From contig JBBQFI010000004.1 in the NCBI GenBank assembly GCA_038321775.1, positions 124,001 to 188,000 on the forward strand: a DNA stretch of 64,000 nucleotides, in the 5' to 3' direction. Under the pieces are notes generated by a model, which had not been told where the DNA came from, searched no databases, and worked only from the letters and a program-made list of their open reading frames with translations. The DNA comes from JBBQFI01 sp038321775. GTDB taxonomy: Bacteria > Verrucomicrobiota > Verrucomicrobiia > Chthoniobacterales > UBA10450. Positions 33,844-43,274 of this stretch are shown here, piece after piece; position 1 is the first letter of the stretch; each line of letters begins with the position of its first letter. Both the position numbers and the translations under genes were made by a program.

Positions 33844-34830
33844 GTGAGAAAATTGCCTCAGCGCCCACGCCGTTTGCGGCGATCACCCGCGCTGCGAAAT
33901 CTGGTGCGTGAAACGAATTTGACTGCTCACGATTTTATCCTGCCGCTTTTTGTAAATGAAAAATTAGAGAGCACGCGGCCGATCGCCAGCATGCCCGGGG
34001 TCTCGCAACTCACGCTCGCCGATGTTGTGCGCGAAGCCGAAACGGCGCAGACGCTTGGGCTTCAAGCAATCCTGATCTTTGGCATTCCCAAAGAGAAAGA
34101 CGAAAAGGCGAGCGGAGCTTACGCCGAAAACGGCGTCGTCCAGGAAGCCGTGCGCGCGATCAAGAAGAAATGTTCGGATTTAGTCGTGATCACGGATGTT
34201 TGTCTTTGCGAATACATGAGCCACGGACATTGCGGAGTAACTCGCATGGATGGCGATCATTTCCACGTTCTGAATGACGAGACGGTTGAACTTTTAGTGA
34301 AGACCGCCCTTTCGCACGCAGCCGCTGGCGCCGATCTGGTCGCGCCGAGTGACATGATGGACGGCCGGATCGGTGCGATCCGTGAAGCGCTCGATGCGAA
34401 GGGATTCGATCAGACCGGTATCATGAGTTACGCGGCAAAATTCGCTTCCGTATTTTACGGGCCATTTCGCGAAGCCGCGGAGAGTCCGCCACAATTTGGA
34501 GATCGCCGTTCCTACCAAATGGATCCGGCGAATGCGGCGGAAGCGTTGCGCGAAGTGGCGCTCGATATCGAGGAGGGCGCCGACATCGTGATGGTGAAAC
34601 CAGCGCTGCCCTACCTCGACCTTCTCTGGCGCGTGCGCGAACGTTTTGCCAAACCGACCGCGGTTTATCATGTGAGCGGCGAATACGCCATGGTCAAAGC
34701 CGGCGTGGAGAAAGGTTACTTTGATGAACGGTCGGCCGTGCTCGAAATCATGACTGCCTTAAAACGCGCCGGCGCCGACGTGATCGTCACCTATTGGGCA
34801 AAGGAGTTGGCGCAATGGACGAAGCAGTAG
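33844..34830 (+). CDS. hemB: Porphobilinogen synthase (delta-aminolevulinate dehydratase)
   Basis: 328 residues of normal HemB length, starting at GTG. The zinc-type cysteine cluster CLCEYMSHGHCG, the substrate Schiff-base lysine regions MSYAAKFASVFYGPFR and VMVKPALPYLD, and the end AYHVSGEY-like YHVSGEYAMVKA are all present. It condenses two 5-aminolevulinates to porphobilinogen. The following gene starts inside its last 16 bases. Confidence 0.97.
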   Translation: MRKLPQRPRRLRRSPALRNLVRETNLTAHDFILPLFVNEKLESTRPIASMPGVSQLTLADVVREAETAQTLGLQAILIFGIPKEKDEKASGAYAENGVVQEAVRAIKKKCSDLVVITDVCLCEYMSHGHCGVTRMDGDHFHVLNDETVELLVKTALSHAAAGADLVAPSDMMDGRIGAIREALDAKGFDQTGIMSYAAKFASVFYGPFREAAESPPQFGDRRSYQMDPANAAEALREVALDIEEGADIVMVKPALPYLDLLWRVRERFAKPTAVYHVSGEYAMVKAGVEKGYFDERSAVLEIMTALKRAGADVIVTYWAKELAQWTKQ

Positions 34831-35549
34831 CGACGCGACGAACCGGGGAAACACCTGCTCATAGCGAGCTAAAACGCCTCGCTGTTCTGTGGGCACAGGC
34901 TCAGGGTTACTCGGCTTGCGCGCTCGAGGTCAGCCTGCCGCGCTGCCGATATCGCGTGGATGTGGCGGCTTTTAAATTAAAACCGGACGAAATTGGTTGC
35001 ACCGCCATCTTCGAATGCAAACAGGCGCGGCCGGATTTACTGCGCGATAGTTGCTGCGCCTCGATCGCACGTCAACGCCTCGAGAGCGTGCACAAGCGCC
35101 GGCTAACAATCGAAAAACATCTGCGTGTGCATTATCCCGCTTTGCGCAGGGGAGAATCGCTCTTTGCCGAATGGGATTCGCACGATTTCGACGCGATCGG
35201 TCATCGCAATTATTCGCGCATTTTGCGCGAATTAAGCGCACTGCAAAATCAGCTGCGCGATGGAACGAAGTTCGAAAAACTCGTGCGCTATCGTTGCGCC
35301 AATTTGTTTTTTCTCATTCTCCCTAACGAGCTATTTCACCCGGCGGAGATTCCGATTGGCTGGGGCGCGCTCGTGCAGGACGACGGGGCGCTGACCTTGG
35401 AACGCAAGCCTATCTGGCATGACACGCCTCGCGAAGATCAGCTACAATTCCTGCATCGAATCGCGCTCGCGGGCACTCGTCAGATGAATCGAAAACTTGG
35501 GATTACTTTCGAAAACGTTCTGGCGTCTCGGGCGGAGATGTCGCTTTAG
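34815..35549 (+). CDS. Uncharacterised protein with PD-(D/E)xK nuclease-like motif
   Basis: About 244 residues from the ATG at 34815 inside the end of hemB. Near the N-terminus RYRVDVAAF is followed about 20 residues later by AIFECKQAR. The D...ExK spacing after strands is that of the PD-(D/E)xK nuclease fold, similar to MmcB-type or other DNA-repair proteins, and several Arg/His residues follow. The middle (LLRDSCCASIARQRLES) and C-terminal parts show no known motif. It overlaps hemB and runs convergently into gpmI, sharing a few bases. A nuclease role is inference from one motif. Confidence 0.6.
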   Translation: MDEAVATRRTGETPAHSELKRLAVLWAQAQGYSACALEVSLPRCRYRVDVAAFKLKPDEIGCTAIFECKQARPDLLRDSCCASIARQRLESVHKRRLTIEKHLRVHYPALRRGESLFAEWDSHDFDAIGHRNYSRILRELSALQNQLRDGTKFEKLVRYRCANLFFLILPNELFHPAEIPIGWGALVQDDGALTLERKPIWHDTPREDQLQFLHRIALAGTRQMNRKLGITFENVLASRAEMSL

Positions 35550-37084
35550 TTTGCCCTAACGAGAAGATTTCGCCCGCTCATTTCACTCGGTTGCGGAAGC
35601 CCGAGCAAAAATAAAATGGTTGGCGCGACATCAGCGAGAATTCCGTCTCCGAGGTGAAAGTTCGCCGCGTCTTCGGCGACGTAAATGAAATGAACAAGAT
35701 TTGTCGTGTGCGCGGTGTTTGGCGAGCCATCCGGGTTGCGCATTTTCTCGCAGTTACCATGGTCCGCCGTGATGAGAGCTCGCCCGCCTAACGACAAAAG
35801 TTTTGGCACGATACGCGAAACGCATTCATCAATTGTCTCTACGGCTCGAACGCCCGCAGAGACAACACCGGTGTGCCCCACCATGTCCGGATTGGCAAAA
35901 TTCAGAATAATTAGATCGTAACTTGCCACTCGAGACAGAACCTCATCGGTCAATTCGCGCGCGCTCATCTCCGGCTGCAGGTCGTAGGTCGCAACCTTCG
36001 GGGAAGGAACAATTTTGCGATCTTCTTTCGGAAATGGGACTTCGACGCCGCCATTAAAAAAATAAGTGACATGCGGATATTTCTCGGTTTCAGCGATGCG
36101 CAATTGCGTCATCCCGGCTGAACTCACTACTTCACCCAAAATGTGAACCAGGTCCCCCGGCGCGAAGACAAAGGGCGACGGATACGTCGCGTCATATTGC
36201 GTTAGACTGAGGAAGTGGATACGCGGCCAGACTTCGCGCTCAAAGCCATCGAATTTTTCGAAGAGAAATGCCTGGGATAATTGCCGCGCGCGATCGGCGC
36301 GAAAATTAAAAAAGAAAACGGTATCGCCGTCGTGAATGCGTTGCTCGTTAGGCTGCGCAAAAATTAACGGCGGCATGAACTCATCGGTTTTGCCGATCGC
36401 GTATTTTTTTTCCAACGCTGCAGAGACGGTATCGTTCACGCAAACTTCGCCACGTCCAAGCACCACCGCGTCCCAGGCGATCTTGGTTCGATCCCAACGT
36501 CGATCGCGATCCATCGCGAAGTAGCGGCCCACAACCGTTGCAATCTTCGCGCCCATTTTACCCAGTCTCGTCGCGCATATTTTCAAAATGCCCGCGCCAC
36601 CCGTGGGTGAGGCATCGCGACCGTCGGTAAAGCAATGAACAAAAATATCTGAGACGCCGGCCGCGTGCGCGGTTTCCGCCAGTGCGAGCAAATGTTCGTA
36701 GTGACTATGCACTCCACCATCCGAGACGAGGCCCATCAAGTGCAGTCTGTGACCTGAACAGGCGGCGAACGCTTCCTGCAAGATTTTGTTATGCGCGAGT
36801 TCGCCGGAAGCGATTGCCTTGTTTATGCGGGTGAGATCCTGATAAACGATTCGACCTGCTCCGAGATTGAGATGACCAACTTCGGAGTTCCCCATCTGGC
36901 CCTCGGGGAGTCCGACGTCGAGCCCACTCGCCCTTAGTCTGCTTCCCGGATAACGTCGAAACAGCTCGTCATGAAACGGCGTGCGAGCGAGCAATGTGGC
37001 GTCGCCATTCGCTTCGCGCTGCTCGAAACCGCCGGGGTTAATTCCCCAACCGTCTCGAATAAGAAGCATGACTGGCTTCGCCAT
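35546..37084 (-). CDS. gpmI: 2,3-bisphosphoglycerate-independent phosphoglycerate mutase
   Basis: 512 residues, the normal iPGM length. MLLIRDGWGINPGG contains the first metal Asp, GQMGNSEVGHLNLGAGR the phosphoserine, then FTDGRDASPTGG and VGRYFAMDRDRRWDR. The C-terminal metal site is NFANPDMVGHTG with TADHGNCE. It interconverts 3- and 2-phosphoglycerate using manganese. The stop overlaps the end of the convergent nuclease-like gene. Three copies or near copies of the dispersed motif lie within it (35554, 35786 and 36344). Confidence 0.97.
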   Translation of the reverse strand: MAKPVMLLIRDGWGINPGGFEQREANGDATLLARTPFHDELFRRYPGSRLRASGLDVGLPEGQMGNSEVGHLNLGAGRIVYQDLTRINKAIASGELAHNKILQEAFAACSGHRLHLMGLVSDGGVHSHYEHLLALAETAHAAGVSDIFVHCFTDGRDASPTGGAGILKICATRLGKMGAKIATVVGRYFAMDRDRRWDRTKIAWDAVVLGRGEVCVNDTVSAALEKKYAIGKTDEFMPPLIFAQPNEQRIHDGDTVFFFNFRADRARQLSQAFLFEKFDGFEREVWPRIHFLSLTQYDATYPSPFVFAPGDLVHILGEVVSSAGMTQLRIAETEKYPHVTYFFNGGVEVPFPKEDRKIVPSPKVATYDLQPEMSARELTDEVLSRVASYDLIILNFANPDMVGHTGVVSAGVRAVETIDECVSRIVPKLLSLGGRALITADHGNCEKMRNPDGSPNTAHTTNLVHFIYVAEDAANFHLGDGILADVAPTILFLLGLPQPSEMSGRNLLVRAN

Positions 37085-37168
37085 CGCGGCGAACTGTGCC
37101 GACGTTCCGAACCGGAAACAAGCGGTTCTTTCGTTGACAATTCCGAGGGGCCGCTCCTACTTCGGCTC

Positions 37169-38461
37169 GTGAAGTGGCGCAATCAACTCCTCGCGCTTTT
37201 CTGCCTCATCGCATTTGCGGGAGTTGGCATTTTGTATTTCCAGCATTGGGTCGTGCAAAAACCATTCGGCATTATTCTCTTCATTGGCGAAGGATTGTCG
37301 CCAGGACGATTGGCGGAAACGCGTGTTTACGCAGGAGGAGCAGATTCGCATCTCTCACTCGACTCCATGGCTTCGGCAGCGCTGCTTATAAACTACTCCA
37401 ACGATTTCGCTTCTCCTGATCAAGCTGCTGCCGCCACTGCATTGGCGACTGGAGTAAAAACGAATAACCACGCGATCGGTGTTGATGCGAAGGGAAAAGC
37501 GATTCGCAACATCATTACGCTCGCACAGGAGAGCGGTCGCGCGTGCGGACTCGTCACAAACACGAATTTAACCGACGCGACGTCAGCCGCCTTCTACGCT
37601 CACTTTTCCGACGGGAATGATCGAGAGGCTATTGCGCTCGCTCTTAGCGAGGGAAATCAATTCGATATCGCTCTTGGTGGAGGAGCATCTGCGTTTCTTC
37701 CACAATCCAAAAAAGGAAGCCGGCACGATGAGCGCGATCTTTTGCTCGAATTGCGCCGGAGAGGATACGATGTCATTCGATCAAAAGTTGAGTTGGAGTC
37801 AATCCCCCGATGGCGTCGCCCGAAATTGTTCGGATTGTTCAGCGACAACGAGTTTTCGTATGGGGGACAAGTCGCAACAGGCTTGGAGCAGCCAAGTCTT
37901 GCGGACATGGTTAGGCGCGCGATTGAATTATTGCAGTTCAATCCCGAAGGCTACGTGCTGGTGGTCGATGTCGGTTTGATGCGCAAGGCCGCCCGCGAAA
38001 ATAACGGAGAGCGGACCCTGGCTGAGACTATGGAATTGGATCGCGCGGTGGCGATGGCGCGAAATTACGCGGGAAAGAAATCCATGATTCTTGTCGCCGG
38101 TGATTGCGCAATCGGCGGCTTAAGCATGAACGGATCACCATTTCGAAAGGACAGCGGCGTGGCCATCCTCGGATTGAACTCGGCTGGATATCCGTGGTTG
38201 TCCTGGGCGACCGGACCTCATGGGCCAAGACATTACGGACCGGCAACTAGTTCGGAATCCTCAGAGCAAAATCACGGTGAAACCACACAGGAACAAAACG
38301 GTAATTCACAAACTTCGTCAGAACCTGCGGCGATCTTTTCACAGAACGCACTGAATACGGTGGAGGACGTTCTTTTGCTCGGCACCGGACCAGGAACGCA
38401 AGACATTCGCGGCATCATGGATAACACGAACGTCTTCCGGCTGATTCGCGACAATCTTTGA
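37169..38461 (+). CDS. Alkaline-phosphatase homologue with all main catalytic residues replaced
   Basis: About 430 residues from a GTG start (residue 1); the frame is open to 36971 but that part lies antisense to gpmI. A membrane anchor (LLALFCLIAFAGVGILYF) precedes an alkaline-phosphatase superfamily domain. Aligned with E. coli PhoA by eye: metal Asp51 is Glu41 (FIGEG), nucleophile Ser102 is Gln85 (SPDQAAAATALATG), Glu322 is Asp267, Asp327 is Arg272, His331 is Arg276 (VVDVGLMRKAAREN) and His370 is Cys313 (AGDCAIGGLS). The fold markers are well kept but phosphatase activity is unlikely. TTGACA at 37134 could be a -35 element. A Gln/Ser-rich insert precedes the C-terminal 40 residues. Confidence 0.8.
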   Translation: MKWRNQLLALFCLIAFAGVGILYFQHWVVQKPFGIILFIGEGLSPGRLAETRVYAGGADSHLSLDSMASAALLINYSNDFASPDQAAAATALATGVKTNNHAIGVDAKGKAIRNIITLAQESGRACGLVTNTNLTDATSAAFYAHFSDGNDREAIALALSEGNQFDIALGGGASAFLPQSKKGSRHDERDLLLELRRRGYDVIRSKVELESIPRWRRPKLFGLFSDNEFSYGGQVATGLEQPSLADMVRRAIELLQFNPEGYVLVVDVGLMRKAARENNGERTLAETMELDRAVAMARNYAGKKSMILVAGDCAIGGLSMNGSPFRKDSGVAILGLNSAGYPWLSWATGPHGPRHYGPATSSESSEQNHGETTQEQNGNSQTSSEPAAIFSQNALNTVEDVLLLGTGPGTQDIRGIMDNTNVFRLIRDNL

Positions 38462-38499
38462 TTCGTGCGGCTGACGGATCGGCGGCGTTAGTTCTCGCC

Positions 38500-38541
38500 G
38501 GAAAGAAAAAGCCCGTTAGCCGGAGTTGCCGACCAGCGGGC
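38500..38541 (-). terminator. Rho-independent terminator of the discoidin-like gene
   Basis: On the minus strand GCCCG ... CGGGC with an inner CGG/CCG pairing is followed by TTTTTCTTTC. It starts about 20 bases after the stop of the minus-strand gene. Confidence 0.6.
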
Positions 38542-38561
38542 CTTCTCAAAGAATCTCGACC

Positions 38562-39983
38562 TTATGGACTTGTCGGGACGATTTCAGGAATAAACGTAAA
38601 CGGAGGATGCTGGGGTAAACTTGGCGGCGGGCCTTCGGCAGGGCCCTGCGGTTCGACGCCTTCAGCAGGGATGTCCTTATTATCCAGGATCGTCTTGCCG
38701 TCGAAGGTCGTCTTTCCATCAGCGTATCTGTTACCCGTGGGTTGTTCGTTCGACGCCATAATCTGCGAACTGGATTTCGGGCCACCGAACGCAGCAATTT
38801 CAGCAACCGAAAATGCGGATTGCGCAGGTGCCGGTGACGTCCAGCGCACCATCACGTAACGCCCCGATGTTTCAGGGAAATCTATCGCAGCGCTGCCTTC
38901 GCCTTCGCTATTTGCGACGGAGCCTACCGGCTTCAAACTTTTGAAAGCTTCGTTCGTTAGCTTCACATTCTGGGCGAGCTCAGTAGAGGCTGTCGCCGCT
39001 GGCGTTTGGCCCGCTGGCGCACCCTTTTGTAGAGCCTCTGCCTTGAGTTGATCATTTTCATTTTGCGCTGCCAGAGGGAGCGATTTCAAAACGTAGAAGT
39101 CGACGTTGCCTTTGCGCGAAGAATAAATAGCAGAAAGACGACGCAGCTTTGTCTCTCTGCCTAGATCGATCACCGCAATGGGATTCGCGTCGTCTCCCGC
39201 GAATGCATAACTGGTCAAAGGCTGGCTATCGATCATCTTATTCGCGTCCTTCGTGTCAGCGCCAGAGCTCACGTACAATGCGCGGGCTTTGGCGTGAACG
39301 TCAGCCAGATTGGAACTGATCAAAGCGAAATTCTCGGCTTTGCCTTCAAAGGCAACTTTGCGAGGACGCGGCATCGTAAAGTCCGAAACGGCGGGAGTTG
39401 AGTAAACTCCAAACTCGGCGATCCGGCCCGTCTGGGTAACGTTAAATGTCAACTTAACGTATTTTGCTTCCGTCGGACCAATCTTAGCTTTAATGGCCCC
39501 AGCTCCAAGATCCTGTTGACCGGCGCTATGCCACTGTGGGCTGTCTGCTGTGAGTTGAGCGCTCGACGTCGCGATCGCAACTGAACCGCGCGCACCGCGA
39601 TTCAAAAATGAAAGGCTCTCAACATTTTCGATATTGGGCAACGACACGATCATCGTCGTCGCACCATTCGCCAGGCCATAGCCAACTGTGGGATCATCGC
39701 AAAGCAACGCTGATTCTGCGGTGTTACTGTCTTGCGACATGGAACTGAGCTGTAGCTTGGCATTCGGATTGCCGTTAGGCCGCACTTCGAGCTGAGCGCC
39801 CAATGAGTATCGAGCCAAGTTTTCTGGGTACACTGGCGCCTGTTCAACTGTGAGCGGCGGCACTTTTTGCATAACAACGTCAGCGGCCTGCGACATCGAT
39901 AGAGCACAAAGGAAAGCGGTTCCGCAAAGTGCAATGTATTTACCATTAAGTAAAAGAGGTATTCTCATAATTTCCATATCCAC
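38562..39983 (-). CDS. Secreted protein with two discoidin-like (F5/8C-type) domains
   Basis: 473 residues. A signal peptide (YIALCGTAFLCALSMSQA) is followed by two regions resembling coagulation-factor-5/8-type carbohydrate-binding folds. The first (about 60-200) ends with EAKYVKLTFNVTQTGRIAEFGVY; the second (about 235-420) contains DSQPLTSYAFAGDDANPIAVIDLG and ends with GRYVMVRWTSPAPAQSAFSVAEIAAFG. The last 50 residues are Pro-rich and disordered (PPPSLPQHPPF). It is probably an exported surface or extracellular sugar/protein-binding protein. Domain assignment is from pattern, not from a search. It stands alone with its own terminator. Confidence 0.65.
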   Translation of the reverse strand: MDMEIMRIPLLLNGKYIALCGTAFLCALSMSQAADVVMQKVPPLTVEQAPVYPENLARYSLGAQLEVRPNGNPNAKLQLSSMSQDSNTAESALLCDDPTVGYGLANGATTMIVSLPNIENVESLSFLNRGARGSVAIATSSAQLTADSPQWHSAGQQDLGAGAIKAKIGPTEAKYVKLTFNVTQTGRIAEFGVYSTPAVSDFTMPRPRKVAFEGKAENFALISSNLADVHAKARALYVSSGADTKDANKMIDSQPLTSYAFAGDDANPIAVIDLGRETKLRRLSAIYSSRKGNVDFYVLKSLPLAAQNENDQLKAEALQKGAPAGQTPAATASTELAQNVKLTNEAFKSLKPVGSVANSEGEGSAAIDFPETSGRYVMVRWTSPAPAQSAFSVAEIAAFGGPKSSSQIMASNEQPTGNRYADGKTTFDGKTILDNKDIPAEGVEPQGPAEGPPPSLPQHPPFTFIPEIVPTSP

Positions 39984-40186
39984 AAAAAAGATAATAGGCT
40001 AAATCGTCCCCCGTTTGCAATATAAATTTCTTCTTGCATGAAGCTTTCGACTGGAAACAAAAGGGTGGGACTCATCAGACGAATATCCAATCCAACGGCA
40101 ACACTAAATTATCCCGCGAAAAAATACACGCTTTTTTGTTGAGGATGTCTGCGCGGGCGCACGCGCATCGTAACTGATTCTTAGAA

Positions 40187-40765
40187 TCAATTCTTCGCGT
40201 AAAGCGCTTCGTTAGTCGCGCAAAACTTGTGATCGCCCGAGTAGGCGTAGAACGGGACATACATGTCGCTGCCGACTTCGTTCGCTTTGAAAGCTCTCCA
40301 ATTAAGTGTTGGATCGAGCAAATATCTGCCGTCCGCTGTCGTCCATTCTAGCCAGGCATGAGTCGATCGACTCGAAGTGGACCGTCTTCCGATAACGAGG
40401 CGCAGATTGCTCGCACCGAACATTCGCATTTTTTCGTACAAGGCAACCGCTTTCCCTTTGCAATCGGCCACGGCTCCGGATTCGACTTCACTTGGTGTCT
40501 TCCACTGAGTCGAAAATCCGTAAGGAATCGTCCGCAGATTTTCGATCCAATGATTCACCAGTCGCAGAGAAACTTGCTTGTCCTCGGCGGTTCTCGCATG
40601 CTGAAGAACAGGCCGAATTCTAACCATCTGGTTATCGTACGGTGTCGATTTGACTGCAAAAAAGTTTGGTTGCGCCAAGCACGTGACACAGGAAAGACAC
40701 GTTGCAGCTGCGAAAAGCAAAAACAGACGCTTGGCTGAAAACGGAGTAAGAACTATAAAAAGCAT
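40187..40765 (-). CDS. Exported transglutaminase-like cysteine protein
   Basis: About 192 residues from MLFIVLTPFSAKRLFLLF; an upstream start at 40789 adds eight residues. A signal peptide (ending CVTCLAQ) precedes a compact transglutaminase-like domain with the Cys-His-Asp triad in order: Cys in GAVADCKGKAVALYE, His in RSTHAWLEW, Asp in YLLDPTLNW. Members act as proteases or transglutaminases on extracytoplasmic proteins or peptidoglycan. The neighbours are also exported proteins. The base composition of the surrounding spacers is AT-richer than elsewhere. Confidence 0.75.
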   Translation of the reverse strand: MLFIVLTPFSAKRLFLLFAAATCLSCVTCLAQPNFFAVKSTPYDNQMVRIRPVLQHARTAEDKQVSLRLVNHWIENLRTIPYGFSTQWKTPSEVESGAVADCKGKAVALYEKMRMFGASNLRLVIGRRSTSSRSTHAWLEWTTADGRYLLDPTLNWRAFKANEVGSDMYVPFYAYSGDHKFCATNEALYAKN

Positions 40766-40789
40766 ATTTATGATGATTTGTAGAAGCAT

Positions 40790-41354
40790 CCGTCATGCCA
40801 TAAAACATCGCCACTGCCGCAGTGTAACTGATCTTCTCCAAAACGAAGACGAGACTAAAATTCATTCAGTTTAGTCCGGTGAGTCTTCCGTTTCGCTGAG
40901 GATGATGGGAGCGGTGCCCCGAATTTTTGTAACGCCTGCTTAACAGGCCCCAATGAAACCGTGAAATGTAATCTGCGTTCCGTAGTGCCTTGGGAGCCTA
41001 CATTGCGGGCGCGATTACTTGAACTAACGTTCATAAGAGGACAAGATAACGCGTCGAAAATTACGCGCGCGCGCTTAACGCCACCGCAGTGCTAATAGCG
41101 TTTAGATGCGGAACGTGGAAAAGTCGAAACCAGCATTCCAACCGTTACACCTATTGAGAAAACCATTCGTCTCAATTAACCCATCCCGATGTCGATCTTC
41201 GCGCCTAACAAACGTGTGGCCCTTTAAAAACAGCACGTAATTCAAGACGATGTCGCGAATACCAAATTCGAAGATCCAGAGACCAAACGCGCGTAACAAG
41301 CCCTTTTACTGGAGCCTGTGCGATCCTGATCAGGTGAGCAACCTAACAAATCGT
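40790..41354. other. 565-base spacer without a supported gene
   Basis: No frame here has convincing coding character. A 65-codon minus frame at 41102-41299 and short frames around 40650-40870 are unsupported by motif, start signal or composition. The sequence contains an alternating GCGCGCGC run near 41067 and two imperfect copies of the dispersed motif (GCCTAACAA at 41203 and ACCTAACAA at 41341), but no exact one. The promoter of the transglutaminase-like gene should lie at its left end. Confidence 0.5.
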
Positions 41355-43274
41355 CTAAAAACGTGCATCCATTGCTCGGGCACGCCGGAGATTCATCGCG
41401 GCCGTGGCGTCGTCGGGTTCGAGACGTAGCGCCTCATTAAATTGCACAATCGCCTGCGAAACCTGTCCTTGGCGAAGGTATACCAGACCGAGATTGTTGT
41501 AAGTGGTTTCACGTTTGGGATCCAGGCGCATGCTCGCGATGTAATGACTTTTCGCGTTGTTAAGATCGCCTTTGGAAAAAAAGGAGTTCCCAATATCGTA
41601 GTGAGCCTCAGCGTAGTCAGGTTTAACTGCTAAGGCTGACCTAAATTCGGTAATCGCCTCGTCAATCTTGCCTTCTCGGGCAAGGAAAATCCCATAGTTA
41701 TAATGAGCCAAAGCCGATTTTGGATTCAAACTTATCGCCGTTTTATACTCCGCAATCGCTTCGTCTTTGCGGCCGAGACGTTCAAGCAGATAGCCATAAT
41801 CGGTGTGAAACTCGCCGTCGCGCGGGTTGAGTAGAATGGCTTGTTTAAAATGCCTGGCCGCCTCATCGATCTTAGACTGTTCCAGCAGGATACGGCCTAA
41901 ATCGTAGTGCGCTTTGTCGTCATTCGGATTGAAGCCCAGCGCGATCCGATACTGGTCGGTTGCTTCTTCGAAACGGCTGGCTGTTTGTAAAGAGACCGCA
42001 TATTTCAAATGCGGGCGAGCACCGACCGGCAAATCGTCTACGATCCAACCCGCACGTTGCGTTTCCGGCGCGGGACCGTGAGTTTGCCCAATCCACAGAG
42101 CAGTCAGAGGAATCACAAATACAGCCACCCATTTCAATCCGTGTGCGAGCCAGCTTGGAAGAAAATTACTTGATGCCGCGGAAGCAGTTCCGCCGGCCAA
42201 TCCGAGAGACTCACGCGTCGAGCGTTCGCGAACTTTCCAAATGAATCCATCATAATAAAAATGAAGCAAGCCAGATGCTGCTACTATGCCGGTGAGCACG
42301 CGTTTGATGGTGTCGATGTCGATGCGTTCCTTGAAATACGCGAGCGAGCCATAGGCGAAAACTAATCCTATGTACAAACCCACCAGGGAACCGCTGCGAC
42401 GAAAAACAAAACGCATAAAGCCACCAATCGACGTGTCCTTCTCGACACGATTGCGATTATAGATCCAGACGAGCGACAGATACTGCACGTCGTGAAAAAC
42501 CTCGAAGAGAGCGATCCCTGCGAGAATGTTGCTGACGCTGTTATTGCAAAACCACCAAAATCCAATACTCGTGACGAGAAGGGCCAGCTTCACCGGATTA
42601 GGCCGTTTTCCCACAACCCACATCCGGGCGAAATTCACGAGGAACAGGACCGCAACTGCAATAGCAACGAACAATACGCCTTTCTGCACTCCGTGTAACA
42701 GCCACGGCGGAATATAAGGCGCACCACTGGCGTAATAAGTCTCTAACGTATCGGTCATCCGATTCGAAGAGAGAATTATTGCAGCCGCGAACCAAACGGC
42801 GCAGGTCGCGAAATCCAGTCGGCGCGTGAGGGCGGCAAATGAGCCCATTTTGGCGTCGTAGATTCGACAGAAACCATAGGTCTGCATCATCCCGTGCCAG
42901 ACGCCCCAAAAGAAAACAACGAGAATAATTCCTTTCAGATCCCACCACGTGAAAGCCACGCAGACACCGACCAGAAAAACCGGCGCAAAAATGAAGCGCC
43001 ATCGAAATCGCTCGAAGAGACTGCGATCTCCATAGGCGCGAATCATCCCCGGTAAATGGTGTCCCATGGAACCAAACGCAGCTACAAAGACGTAAATGTC
43101 TTGTGCGCTCCAGCGTGCTTGCGCCAGCGCAAACATCGGTACGAGCAAAAGCGGCGTCCCGACGTAGAGAATCAGGTCGCGCCAACTGTTTAAAATCCAC
43201 AGATTTTTTCGGGGCGCCGCCTGCGCTACGGCCGGCACCGTTTGTGGTCGAGAAAAAGCGCTTACGAGTTGCAT
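41355..43274 (-). CDS. Polytopic membrane protein with C-terminal TPR array
   Basis: 639 residues. The N-terminal 400 hold about nine to ten membrane helices with conserved-looking polar spots: GSMGHHLPGMIRAYG, GVWHGMMQTYGFCR, LFEVFHDVQYLSLVWIYN and LLHFYYDGFIWKVRE. The recurrent membrane-border histidines could bind metal or form a catalytic site. The C-terminal 200 residues are five to six TPRs (AHYDLGRILLEQSKIDEAARH, AHYNYGIFLAREGKIDEAI and so on), probably interaction platform on one side of the membrane. No family recognised; similarity in layout to acyl- or glycosyl-transferases with TPR tails is only structural impression. Single gene. Confidence 0.65.
   Translation of the reverse strand: MQLVSAFSRPQTVPAVAQAAPRKNLWILNSWRDLILYVGTPLLLVPMFALAQARWSAQDIYVFVAAFGSMGHHLPGMIRAYGDRSLFERFRWRFIFAPVFLVGVCVAFTWWDLKGIILVVFFWGVWHGMMQTYGFCRIYDAKMGSFAALTRRLDFATCAVWFAAAIILSSNRMTDTLETYYASGAPYIPPWLLHGVQKGVLFVAIAVAVLFLVNFARMWVVGKRPNPVKLALLVTSIGFWWFCNNSVSNILAGIALFEVFHDVQYLSLVWIYNRNRVEKDTSIGGFMRFVFRRSGSLVGLYIGLVFAYGSLAYFKERIDIDTIKRVLTGIVAASGLLHFYYDGFIWKVRERSTRESLGLAGGTASAASSNFLPSWLAHGLKWVAVFVIPLTALWIGQTHGPAPETQRAGWIVDDLPVGARPHLKYAVSLQTASRFEEATDQYRIALGFNPNDDKAHYDLGRILLEQSKIDEAARHFKQAILLNPRDGEFHTDYGYLLERLGRKDEAIAEYKTAISLNPKSALAHYNYGIFLAREGKIDEAITEFRSALAVKPDYAEAHYDIGNSFFSKGDLNNAKSHYIASMRLDPKRETTYNNLGLVYLRQGQVSQAIVQFNEALRLEPDDATAAMNLRRARAMDARF

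Noticed and set aside
41102..41299. 65-codon minus-strand frame in the 40.8-41.35 kb spacer
   Set aside because: No ribosome binding site, motif or composition supports it; it is probably chance.
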